From NCBI GenBank assembly GCA_963920525.1, contig OY986437.1, positions 30,955,063 to 31,019,062 on the forward strand: a DNA stretch of 64,000 bases, written 5' to 3'. Numbering within the stretch: position 1 is the stretch's first letter; each line of letters starts with the position of its first letter. This DNA comes from Dichetophora obliterata. Taxonomy: Eukaryota; Arthropoda; Insecta; Diptera; Sciomyzidae. A model generated the notes under the pieces. The model saw nothing but the letters and a program-made list of their open reading frames with translations. It made no database searches and was not told the DNA's origin. The position numbers and the translations under genes were made by a program. Shown here piece after piece: positions 54,961-64,000 of this stretch.

Positions 54961-57285
54961 ATGAGTGTGACATACGAAATAATTGCAGGGAAGAGGAATA
55001 ACAGCAAGCTTCTTTATATTTTTTTTTTGAGAAACAATTATATATTAAAAAGTGCACTAAATTAGAAAAACATTTTTATGTTTGTTATGTAAAGGATTGT
55101 CCATCACGAATAATGTTATTTGGCAGCGAGTGCATTAAAGCAAAAAATTATAAAGCGCACAATCACGATAATCAAGAGGCTCTGTACAAAGAACTAAAAT
55201 TTTTAAATAATGTAAAAACAAAATGCGCACGTCTTAATGAAAAGCCAACTGAAAACAATTGCGCTGGAAGTATACGCAATATTTTTGTGAATACTAGCAT
55301 GGAGTAAGTACCACCCACATGATAATTATTATTTATTAAGTAAGTACTTAATAAAGTCTTTGCAGAAATCAAAACGAAAGCAAAAATATTGTCTTTGATA
55401 AAATACAGCGGAGTTTGCAGTATATTGCGAATAAAAATTTTAAAAATTCTCCCAAAACACCGGCAGAAGTGCAGGAAGTTTTCCAAGACGCAGCAGTTTA
55501 TGATAAATTCGGTTATTCCAAATTAAATGGAAATAAACAATGGCAGTTTTTCAACATATGCTACCAAGAAAAAGACTTTGTATATTGCGTTTTTTGTTCC
55601 GAAAGAACTGTTGAACTGATAAAAGAATGTATTCCTGTTAATTCGAAAAGAAACATTTTAATTGATGGTACTTTTTCTGTACTTCCTCTAGGAAGCTTTA
55701 AACAACTATTAATCTTACATTGTGAATACTTTGGTTCGGTAATTAATTTCATTCATAACTATATATAGATTTATATTATGTATACATTGTAACGAACCTC
55801 GGGCGTTACAACGCTTTCCAGCCAGGGTATGCTCAGCGGCTGTCCAGAGGATCTTCCAAGAAAGGTGAAGTTTCGGTAGTAGGTCCCGCTCGCACTCCGT
55901 CTTTACGGGAGCACTCCAGGTCGCGGTACCCGTGATGCGTGGCTACCAGTCCACTGAGTGTTGGAGAGAGCTGCCGATGACTTTGGTCGAGTCTAGTCAG
56001 TCGGTCTCGTTTGTCCTGTAGTGTTGATGAGTCTTCAGGATAGGAATTTGGGGTTGTGATGGGTAGTGATGGTCTCGTAGAGAGTCACAATGGGGAAATA
56101 AACGGCGTCTCGAGAGATTTGGTTTTGACCCTCGTCAAAAGGGGTCCTTACAACATATGTATATATTTATTATTTTTTCTATTTTAGGTATTCCCCTTTC
56201 TTTTCGTACTGATGACCAAAAAGTCTCTAAAAGCATCAGCATTTATTAAGTTATATACAAAGGAGCATTATTGATCTGTCACAAGCAACTTTTATAACAG
56301 ATTATGAAACAGGATTGAGAAGCGCAATTGAAAAAAGTTTCCCTGATTCAAAAATATTTGGTTGCTGGTTCCATTATTGCCAGGCATTGCGTCGATTCAT
56401 AACCATGAAGGACAAAAGGCTCGCTCAATATATTCGGCAAAATAAAGAAGCGTCTAGAATTTATCACAAATTTCTATCTCTTCCATTATTACCTGGAATG
56501 CACATTTCGGATAGCTTCCAACTACTAACCGAAGATTTAGGAAAATTGAACGCTTTAGATAGATTCAAATCATTTATAAAATATTTTGAGAATCAATGGA
56601 TGCAAAAGGTACAATATTCCCTTTTACATAATATTTACAGAAAGGTGTTATGATTTCATTATTACAGATCGGTCCACATAACTTTTCAGTTTTCGATTCT
56701 GAAATCTGCACTACGTCTGCAATAGAAGCTTACAATAGCGTTATAGGAAAAAGCATTCCAAAGAAGGCTTCTTTTTTCAAATTTGTAGCATTTTTACAGA
56801 TGCAAGAATTTGAAAAAGTAAGACAATTTGAACTATTGATGAATACCAATGGTAGTGTGGAAAAAAAGCGTATTAAAAAGTCCTGTGTTTTGAAAGCAGA
56901 TATGATTTCGAAATTCAAGAATGATCTCTTACAAGGTACTATAACTCCTTCTAAATTCCTTGACCAACTGGTGTTATCAAAAAATAATTTAATTGTACAA
57001 ATGGAGCCTGATGAAGATCTTTTTGAAGAATTATCATATTTGGAAGAGGACATTGAAGACGAGTCGTTAAACCATATTGAAACCAACCAGAATACAATTA
57101 ATAATAATATGTGTGTGGTTTGTTTCATAAAGCAGCCAAATATCTTATTTTTTCCTTGTAAGCACTTGAAAATTTGCAGTGAATGCCGTCTTACAATGCA
57201 AACTCACAAAATTGATCAAACCAGTAAACTAGTATGTCCATTCTGTCGTGCAGAAGTTCATGAAATCCTTCAAATATTTATCTGA
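54961..57285 (+). pseudogene. MULE transposase with FLYWCH and RING-type ends
   Basis: Exons by splice sites: 54,961-55,303; 55,366-55,738; 56,188-56,608; 56,668-57,285. Exon 1 has an N-terminal FLYWCH-type finger (CYVKDCPSR ... HNH). The DDE core has NILIDGTFSVLPLGSF (first Asp), FITDYETGLRSAIEKSFP (second Asp), GCWFHYCQALRRF and TTSAIEAYNSVIG (Glu). The C-terminus is a C3HC4 RING-like finger: CVVCFIKQPN ... CKHLKICSEC ... CPFC. Intron 2 contains a solo LTR. Exon 1 is out of frame at a run of ten T (55,019-55,028), and exon 3 has a one-base excess near 56,235. These two small lesions are the only breaks, so the copy is either recently dead or affected by assembly errors. Confidence 0.85.
55788..56152. 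mobile_element. Solo LTR, 365 bp
   Basis: Begins TGTAACGAAC and ends GTCCTTACA, with a 4 bp duplication ACAT at 55,784-55,787 and 56,153-56,156. It is GC-rich compared with its surroundings. The 4 bp duplication and the TGTAAC/TTACA ends fit a Gypsy-type LTR retrotransposon reduced by recombination between its LTRs. It lies wholly inside intron 2 of the MULE gene. Confidence 0.85.
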
Positions 57286-57591
57286 TAAATAAATGATTTT
57301 TTTATGGAGGGGTGCAATAGAGCCATGAAATATAAGGCCATTATGGCTTTATTTCTCATTTTTTTCTTATGCAAAAAGTTATATATTGGCCATTTCGTAA
57401 AAGGGACAACCATAATTTTTTGTCCTTATCTCTCATGGCACTCCTTTTTTGTTTATTAATTACTTTATACTTACTATAATAAAAAAACTTTAAAGAAATG
57501 TGTACAAATAGGTACCGAACTTAACTACTGGAAAAACAATATTAAAAATAATTGTTGACGTAATTACGTATGTATGTGTTTTATTATATTT

Positions 57592-57975
57592 TTAGTAGGA
57601 AATTGGAATTCGTGTTCCATGTTTTCTAATATCACCATTACAAAATACAACTAATCCCAATGCCACGTTAAAACTATAATACCGTCTACCATGCACTGGA
57701 TCTTCAAGCCATTTATAAAGGCCGATAATTTTAATCTGATGGTCCTTCCGAAACGGTTTCCATCTTAATAATAAGAACAATTGATCTGTACTTAATCCAT
57801 TTACGAATCCAAACGTTGTTACTAGTAGGCGTTCTCTATACGTTCCTTGACCGAAAAAAGAATTAATAATAAATTCTGGAACTCTATCAAAATTCGTAAT
57901 ATCCATTCCATTAAGAAGCCTTCTGCAAGCTTGCATACGATTTTTCTTTATTATTCCTCTGCTTTGATTATTCAT
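57592..57975 (-). CDS. Unknown minus-strand protein of the MULE, ~127 aa
   Basis: Open frame with first ATG at 57,975 (MNNQSRGIIKKNRMQACRR), ending IRKHGTRIPISY. The open frame extends about 25 codons further upstream without an ATG (ISNKKFLALRKKHTSNN), so an upstream exon or other start is possible. The N-terminus is basic; the middle has FFGQGTYRERLLVTTFGFVNG and LLLRWKPFRKDHQIKIIGLY, and the C-terminal half is aromatic. No family is recognised. It lies inside the MULE and points toward the transposase gene, so it may be an accessory protein. Coding-like composition, but expression is not shown. Confidence 0.5.
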   Translation of the reverse strand: MNNQSRGIIKKNRMQACRRLLNGMDITNFDRVPEFIINSFFGQGTYRERLLVTTFGFVNGLSTDQLFLLLRWKPFRKDHQIKIIGLYKWLEDPVHGRRYYSFNVALGLVVFCNGDIRKHGTRIPISY

Positions 57976-58233
57976 ATTATTCGACGTGTGTTTTTTTCGA
58001 AGAGCCAAAAACTTCTTATTTGAAATCGCATTAAACAGTGAAATAGTGGGACTTATTTCGTTTATGAAAGTGGGACTTAATTCATTTAAGAAATATATTA
58101 TTCAAGGGGGAGTTATTTCAATTTGAGTGGGAGTTATTTCATTTCAAGTAAATTTTTAAATCATTTCATTTTGGTGGGACTTATTTCGTTTTCAAAAGTG
58201 GGACTTATTTCGTGGGAGTTATTTCATAGACCC

Positions 58234-58590
58234 ATTTTTTCAGCGTTCTTCGAGATTAATCTTAACACATTTTAATTCGAAAAAATTAACGCTGATTGAA
58301 CATAGTCGATAAGTCTTGTAGCGTCAGTTCTCTTAATGATACTTCTAATAAACATTCCCTGAAAGCTGGTTGTTCTAGTCGAATTTATCTCATTATCTGT
58401 TTCAATTCGAACACTTTGCTTATTTGACGATAGACTAATTGACCTTGAGTGGCGGTAATATCACCTGACCTAGGATTTCCGTAAAGTGGGATATCTCCAA
58501 CTGGCTGCAGTTGATTGAAATCTCCGAAGAACAGCACTACGTACCCTTTTTTAGCAGCATCGGCAAAGAATGATGAACGTTTTTTGTGTT
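58234..58590 (-). pseudogene. Helitron helicase, Walker-B fragment
   Basis: The minus strand encodes FFADAAKKGYVVLFFGDFNQ and LQPVGDIPLYG (the Walker-B region of Pif1/Helitron helicases), ATQGQLVYRQISKVFELKQIMR, a stop, and then LEQPAFRECLLEVSLRELTLQDL. It continues at 54,412. No Rep domain was found to the right, so the Helitron relic is truncated. Confidence 0.85.
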
Positions 58591-59328
58591 AAAAGTTTTG
58601 TCACAGTTTCTTATAAATTTTGTGCAGTGCGGGTTGAAAAAATTTCAGGAGATTAGAATAATTTTATTTTGAATCCTGTTAAACATAAATTCAATTAGAA
58701 AATAAATATTATAAATATTTACTTTTAACATGAAAACATTCATCATTCTCTGCCAAAGCTGCTTAAAATATTTCAAGCAATAGCAGCAGCGTAGCAGCTA
58801 CAGCACGACTCTGCATAAAGCACAGCAGCACCGCATGCCAAAATCGATAGCTGCTGCTGTAAAGCCTGCTTGAAGATGTGAAAATGTTACAAAGCAACAG
58901 CAACAGCAAGAAGACGACTTCAAAATGCAATAGCTTGCTGTTGCTGTGGCTTCGATAATGTTTCAAAATTACAGCACGACTGAAAAACCAAACGCTCGCT
59001 GCCGCTGAAACTATTTGTTTCTTTTGTAGTTTGCAGCCGAAGTAAAATTTATTTATGGAAAATTGCAAAATAAATTGCTAAAGTGCAGGCAAAATAAAAA
59101 CTTCGATGCTTTTGCTAATTTGGCAGCAGCAATTTAAACTTGTATGCATCAAAGACATGAAATAACAGTTGATCCCGTAACGCCAAGGGTGCGAAAATCG
59201 ACCCCCTTCCATACGATTTTTTGTTTCACTCGACCAGCTCTTTCACCTCCGTAAATATTCGTACTCTTACACTCTGTATATGTATGTATTTTTGCTTTTT
59301 TTGTAGAGAAATTTGAATGGTTCGATTA
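58591..59328. other. Non-coding stretch with CAG-type repeats
   Basis: No gene. 58,780-58,990 is rich in CAG/GCA/CTG triplets in both orientations (AGCAGCAGCGTAGCAGC; TTGCTGTTGCTG). The minus-strand open frame over it is a product of the repeats. Confidence 0.5.
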
Positions 59329-59405
59329 ATTTTCATCAGTTTAATATAAATTGCTTACAATACAAAAGGCACAAAAACGCCAAATTAATAATCAATTAAT
59401 AAATA
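59329..59405 (+). repeat. Dispersed repeat C copy 2, left part
   Basis: GGTTCGATTAATTTTCATCA here parallels GATTCGATAAATTTTTATCA at 2930. The repeat resumes at 60,975 on the other side of mariner copy B. Confidence 0.5.
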
Positions 59406-60974
59406 TTGGGGGTTGGAATTAGTTTTAAAGGTTTTCTAAGAGATGTCGTAACTATCAATAGATCGTATAGGGCACACCTGTGACTATATTCATTTCAAAG
59501 CACATTGTGCAAGCTTCATTTTTCAGTATGTGTCATTCCACTGAAGTGTAAACAACATATATTTTTTTCTCTGTGAACATGTCGACTTTCGTTCCAACAA
59601 AACGCAATTAGCGGGAAGGTTTACTTTTGTGCTTCCATTTCAAGAAAAAAGCGGTTGAAGCACAACGCACGCTTACTGAGGCTTACGGGGACTATGCTCC
59701 ATCGATTTCTACTTCTGAGTACTGGTTCCGTCGGTTTAAAAGTGGTGATTTTGATACGGAAGACAAAGAGCGTCCGGGCCAGCCGAAAAAGTTTAAAGAT
59801 GAGGAATTGGAAGCTTTGTTCGATGAAGACCCGTGTCAAACCCTTCAAGAATTGTCAGATTCATTGACTTTCGTTCCAACAAAACGCAATTTGCGGGAAG
59901 GTTTACTTTTGTGCTTCCATTTGAAGAGAAAAGCGGTTGAAGCACAACGCACGCTTACTGAGGCTTACGGGGACTATACTTCATCGATTTCTACTTGTGA
60001 GTACTGGTTCCGTCGGTTTAAAAGTGGTGATTTTGATACGGAAGACAAAGAGCGTCCGGGCCAGCCGATAAAGTTTGAAGATGAGGAATTGGAGGCTTTG
60101 CTCGATGAAGACCCGTGTCAAACCCTTCAAGAATTGTCAAAATCATTGGGAGTCGACTTATCAACGGTCGGCAAACGCTTGAAGGCCATGGGAATGATTC
60201 AAAAGCAAGGAAATTGGGTGCCGTACCAGTTGAAGCCGAGAGACGTTGAACGGCGATTTTGCATGTGCGAACAACTGCTTCAACGGCATAAAAAGAAGAG
60301 TTTTTTGCATCGTATTGTCACTGGCGATGAAAAGTGGATCCATTACGATAATCCTAAGCGAAAAAAATCGTGGGGACCACCCGGCCATGCATCAACATCG
60401 AGGGCCAAGCCGAATATTCATGGCGCCAAGCTTATGCTGTGTATTTGGTGGGATCAGAAGGGTGTCGTGTACTATGAGCTGCTAAAACCCAACGAAACTA
60501 TCACTGGGGAACGCTACCAACAACAATTGAAGCAATTGAGCCGAGCATTAAAGGTTAAACGGCCGGAATATGCCAAAAGACACGACAAAGTTGTTTTTCA
60601 ACATGACAACGCCCGGCCACATGTTGCAAGAACCGTCAAGGAAACGTTGGAGGCGATGAATTGGGATGTGCTACCCCACCCGCCTTATAGCCCAGACGTA
60701 GCCCCTTCCGACTACCACCTATTCAGATCGATGACGCATGGCTTAGCTGAGCAGCGCTTCACTTCTTACGAGGATACCAAAAAATGGGTCGATTCGTGGA
60801 TTGCCTCAAAAGACGAATCGTTCTTCCGGCGCGGAATCCATATGCTGCCAGAAAGATGGGAAAATGTTGTAGCTAACGATGGACAATACTTTGAATAATA
60901 TACATTGTACCGTTGTTTCTAAATAAATGCTCAAAAACCGAAAAAAAACCTTTAAAATTAATTCCAACCCCCAA
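59406..60974 (+). mobile_element. mariner element, copy B, with internal duplication
   Basis: The same TTGGGGGTTGGAATTA-type ends as copy A, with TA at 59,404-59,405 and 60,975-60,976. At 1569 bp it is longer than standard because of a 282 bp tandem duplication (59,584-59,865 and 59,866-60,147). Without it the length is 1287 bp, matching copy A plus its deletion. The insertion splits dispersed repeat C. Confidence 0.95.
59580..60898 (+). pseudogene. mariner transposase with duplicated N-terminal HTH
   Basis: The normal ATG is at 59,580 (MSTFVPTKRN), but a TAG at 59,610-59,612 stands in place of the Leu codon seen in copy A. From 59,627 a 423-codon frame is open to the natural end LPERWENVVANDGQYFE. 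The first ~94 residues (FVPTKRN ... TLQELSDSL) occur twice in tandem and in frame, so the first helix-turn-helix is duplicated. The second unit, the rest of the DNA-binding region and the D34D triad (TGDEKWIHYDN, FQHDNARPH, APSDYHLF) are intact. The complete C-terminus that copy A lacks is present here. An in-frame start inside the second unit might still be used. Confidence 0.93.
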
Positions 60975-61345
60975 TATTTTTGCGAAATATTTTAAACACT
61001 AGCACTTTTCACTATTATTGATACTTTCTAATCGTATACCGACAAACAAACGCGAAAACCTCCATTTCGATCGGTTTTTTGACAGATACATAAATTTCTT
61101 TTGTTTGCACAACAAAAGCAATAAGAAGCAGTAAGCTGAAGCAAAGTGAATTCAGCGAACAACAACAACAACGAAACATATGGAAATATTTTTTCAACTT
61201 ACTTATAAACTAAATAGAATTTCGAAATTTTGGCTTTGTTAGAAAATAATATTAGAGGCGTAGAACAGTTTAGAAAAAACAATTTTAAAATCGGTCAACC
61301 AATTAAGAAGTTATGCTCTGTCATACATTTTTCAAACAAGCTGTT
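60975..61345 (+). repeat. Dispersed repeat C copy 2, main part
   Basis: Matches 3020-3395 over its length, with shared blocks GGTTTTTTGACAGATA, TTGCACAACAAAA and ACTTATAAACTAAATAGAA. Non-coding. Confidence 0.65.
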
Positions 61346-61369
61346 CCAATAAATATAGTGTCACCCGAT

Positions 61370-61870
61370 GGAAAAAAATATTACCACCGCCCAGGGTCAA
61401 AGGAGTTCGACCCAAAGTACACTCGATCTACACTGAAGCACTGCTGAGGAGGAAGCATTATGCTCTGGGGTGCTAGTCATGGCGTGGTGTCGGCCCACTG
61501 AAAAAATTGAGGGTCTTATAAACCGGTTCCAATATACTGAAATTCTGGACAATGTGATGACCGTAATTTGCATATTTCAGCAGTACTATGACCTGAAGTA
61601 CACCGCTTGGCTATTCAAGCAGTGGTTTTCTGATAATCAAGTTACTGTTTTGGACTGGTCATCTTGCTGTGCCGACCTCAATCCAATTAAGAACTTATGG
61701 CAGGTTGTAAAAAAAAGTGAGCTTGCTCAAGATAGGCAACTTTGATAAGCTGTACGATGAAACAAAGAAGTTTTGGAAGCGCTTCCTAACAGTGTTTGAA
61801 AATTAAGTGGAGTCTATGCCTCGCAGATGTCAAGCAGTAATTGACAACAATGGTTTTGCTATAAAATATT
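61370..61870 (+). pseudogene. Tc1-like transposase relic
   Basis: Recognisable pieces of a Tc1-family transposase in shifting frames: GGSIMLWG near 61,450; GVVSAH then IEGLINRFQYTEILDNVM; FQQYYDLKYTAWLFKQWFSDNQVTVLDW; CADLNPIKNLWQVVKK. The second catalytic Asp region has decayed (FQQYYD for the usual FQQDND), and stops and frame changes are frequent. Only the C-terminal half survives. It directly follows dispersed repeat C. Confidence 0.8.
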
Positions 61871-62233
61871 AACAAAATAATAATATGGTACTATATATTA
61901 AAAACTCAAGTGTCCTTAATTATATGCACGACTTATTTGATTATGTATTTATGCTATTTTTCCAGATCTTCAAAACTACAATTGAATAATAAAAAAACAT
62001 GCTTTTACAGAAAGGAAATGACCTATTCAATTTAAATAAGACCAAAACTCTGAGTTTTTCTTTAACAAAATAACGAATTTTCCTAAAGTTTCTATGTTTA
62101 TATAGTGTCCCTAATTAGTTGCAGTGAGCTGTACGTGTAAATTTTTCAAAAAACAATTTTCTTTTTGTTTGTTTGTTTGTTTGTTTGTTTAATGTGTTCT
62201 TTTGGTGTCACTCATAAATTCACACTCATAATC
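61871..62233. other. Non-coding stretch
   Basis: AT-rich, with a (TTTG)n run at about 62,166-62,190. Nothing else seen. Confidence 0.5.
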
Positions 62234-63952
62234 ATTAAATAAAACCTTTTTCCAATTGTATGAAACGTTTTATCAATTGAACGAAACCTTTCTCAAAATC
62301 GATGAAACCTTTTACCAATTGAATGAAACTTTTTTCAAAACCAATGAGATCATTTTCCAATTGAATGAAACTTTTTTCAAAACCAATGAAACCATTTTTC
62401 AATTGAATGAAACTCTTTTTCTTTTAATTTAAACTTTTTTCAATTTTATTCAAATTCTTTTAAATTATATTAAACTTAAACAAATATTTTAAAAATTATA
62501 GTTTTTATTGAGAAAAAAAATAACTTGATGATTTAATGAAGATTTTGACGTTCTGTACCTCGCGGAATTTGCAGAATCATCCATTTTGTAGTTTGCGCAG
62601 TCGTTCCGTGAAATATGTTGTATGTTTGTATTTATAACGTCAACGATGCTGTGCTCTGTGTGCAAGGTTGCGGACAGAGTGAACGCCGATTCAGACAGGC
62701 AGGCACACAGGCACAGGCAGTAACATCCCTTTAGGAAACAAAGGGATTCAAAACCACATGCAAAACACTTTACAAAACCACAATAGCGCTTTGTTCTCGC
62801 TTTAAATAGAGCTTTATTTAACATTGTCATGTCATTGGAAAGAAGACCTTTGTTCTCGCTATGAAAAGTGATTCAAAAAAGCGCTTTGTTCTCCTTTAGG
62901 AAAGAGCGCCTTCTTTGTTCGCACCTGCATTCGCGACTTCATTTTCGATGGCGTATATTTTTGCCCGATGTAATATTTTACAATTACGTTTTGAATATCC
63001 AAACCACTTGCCACTAATTGTATTACCTTTTTTATGAAAACATTACAATTTAACACTTTATAAACGTTTTAACCTTATTTTTTTCATTTTTTACTGCAAC
63101 ACTTTTTCACGAATTGAACTTTTTGCATAAACAAGTGATGAATAATGATGAGAAAACAACAAGCGATGTTAGTGATGAGAGCACGATTACTCAGCAGAGT
63201 AGATAACGAAATGAACGAAGAATTTCGAAACCAAACAGCTTTTTTTAAGCTTAAATTGTAGTGGGAGCAAAGCACTATTCATAGGCAGAGTGAAGACCTT
63301 TTTACTTGCTTTTTAATAAAGCACTTTAAAATTTTCGATAGGGATGTAAAGAAACGAAATATAAATAACTTTTGTCTCGCTTGTTCACATAGTTTGCCTG
63401 CGCCTGTCTGCCTGCCTATCCGCTTCGGCGTTCACTCTGTTTGCAACCTAAGTCAGATAATATTGCACGAGAGTGCTTTTTTAATTTAGAGAACACTTTT
63501 TAACGATACGCATTAACTGTCACTGGTGATGGACAAACTGAAAGTGTAGAACATTTTTCGTTAACTTGAGCGTGTTGCTGTCTTCGCTGTAGCCGGAGCA
63601 CCCGAAGAAGAGTAGGAAGTATTCAAAAGTAAAATCAGACATGTAAGGTCTTTTAATAAAATTGTATGAAGGGTGAAAGAGGATCGAAGAAGCTGTTTTT
63701 TGTCGATAAAAAATATTATTTTTAAAATATTTGTTTCATATAATTTAAAAACAGTTTCAATAAAAGTGAAAAAGTTTAAATTGAAAGAAAAAAGTTTTAT
63801 TCAATTGAAAAATGGTTTCATTAGTCTTGAAAAAAGTTTCATTAAATTGAAAAATGGTTTAATTGGTTTTGAAAAAAGTTTCATTCAATTGGTAAAAGGT
63901 TTCATCGATTTTGAAAAAGGTTTCATTTTATTGGAAAAAGGTTTTATTTAAT
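62234..63952. mobile_element. Foldback-like element with modular inverted ends
   Basis: Outer arms 62,234-62,460 and 63,755-63,952 are inverted copies starting ATTAAATAAAACCTTTTTCC. Each arm consists of five to six ~30-36 bp units of the form GAATGAAACTTTTTTCAAAACCAAT or its inverse. Inner arms 62,664-62,750 and 63,350-63,452 also match inverted (GAGTGAACGCCG, AGGCAGGCA-ACAGGC-CAGGCA). The centre repeats AAAGCGCTTTGTTCTC-type words. No transposase frame; a 92-codon frame over the right arm is a by-product of the repeats. Subrepeat-built long inverted ends are a hallmark of foldback elements. Confidence 0.75.
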
Positions 63953-64000
63953 TGAAAAATGCTATATATTTTTTTTTTTATTTTGACAGATTTCCGCGGC

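Larger units (their letters stand above)
54413..58233 (+). mobile_element. Mutator-like element (MULE), 3.8 kb
   Basis: The ends are GGGTCTATGAAATAACTCC and its inverse. An 8 bp duplication ATTTTTTC lies on each side (54,405-54,412 and 58,234-58,241), in the 8-10 bp range of MULEs. Both subterminal regions (54,420-54,680 and 58,030-58,215) contain many copies of GTGGGACTTATTTCGTTTT or its inverse. It carries a plus-strand transposase gene and a smaller minus-strand gene, convergent with a gap of ~300 bp. Confidence 0.92.

Noticed and set aside
59621..60485. Secondary frames within mariner copy B (and 18,964-19,546 in copy A)
   Set aside because: Out-of-frame or antisense readings of the transposase gene.
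63673..63951. 92-codon frame with KSFIQLKNGFI-type repeats
   Set aside because: A translation of the modular arm of the foldback-like element.

Overview
The window looks like a repeat-dominated, AT-rich stretch of an insect genome, most likely a higher dipteran such as a tephritid-type fruit fly. That placement is inferred from an insect-type UDP-glycosyltransferase relic, mellifera/capitata-type mariners, Jockey-, LOA- and RTE-like LINEs, an insect pogo, MULE and Helitron mixture, and short AT-rich introns. No rRNA, intact tRNA, CRISPR or prokaryotic gene organisation was seen, and no intact host gene could be identified.

Layout. 1-11,000: non-coding DNA with simple repeats, diverged duplications and several small non-autonomous DNA elements (hAT-type 8439-8806, a ~200 bp MITE near 9018-9213, a TTAA-flanked element 9812-10971). 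11,070-12,540: a minus-strand UDP-glycosyltransferase exon broken by one stop and two frameshifts. 15,700-24,900: a decayed Jockey-like LINE ('LINE-Y') carrying a tRNA-like SINE and a 6.2 kb composite insert; the insert holds a mariner lying inside a minisatellite and a ~1 kb element with CACTCT ends. 26,200-33,600: a 5'-truncated LINE ('LINE-X', minus strand) interrupted by an RTE-like LINE (26,313-28,188) and by a nearly intact two-ORF Jockey-like LINE (about 28,876-33,420). 36,240-50,929: a RNase H-bearing LOA/I-like LINE with a 13 bp target duplication, split by a 10,727 bp DNA transposon (38,103-48,829). 51,260-58,590: Helitron helicase remnants split by a pogo-like element (51,590-54,242) and a MULE (54,413-58,233) whose intron holds a solo LTR. 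59,406-60,974: a second mariner with an internal duplication. 61,370-61,870: a Tc1-like relic. 62,234-63,952: a foldback-like element with long modular inverted repeats.

The most interesting object is the 10.7 kb DNA transposon. It begins CACAGAAAA, ends with the inverse, and has a 2 bp CA duplication; removing it restores the split LINE reading frame exactly. It carries two same-strand genes with no internal stop: a nine-exon gene (about 520 aa, SAM-like N-terminus, all splice phases consistent) and a 797-aa protein with N-terminal C2H2 fingers and a TNP2-like DDE-type core. A ~131 bp subterminal array lies near its right end. The termini and duplication suggest the CMC (CACTA/Mirage/Chapaev) group; this assignment is an inference. 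The intact genes suggest recent mobility.

Insertion order can be read from the nesting. LINE-Y, LINE-X, the LOA-like LINE and the Helitron are the older substrates; the mariners, pogo, MULE, RTE-like LINE, intact Jockey-like LINE and the 10.7 kb element came later, and the solo LTR later than the MULE.
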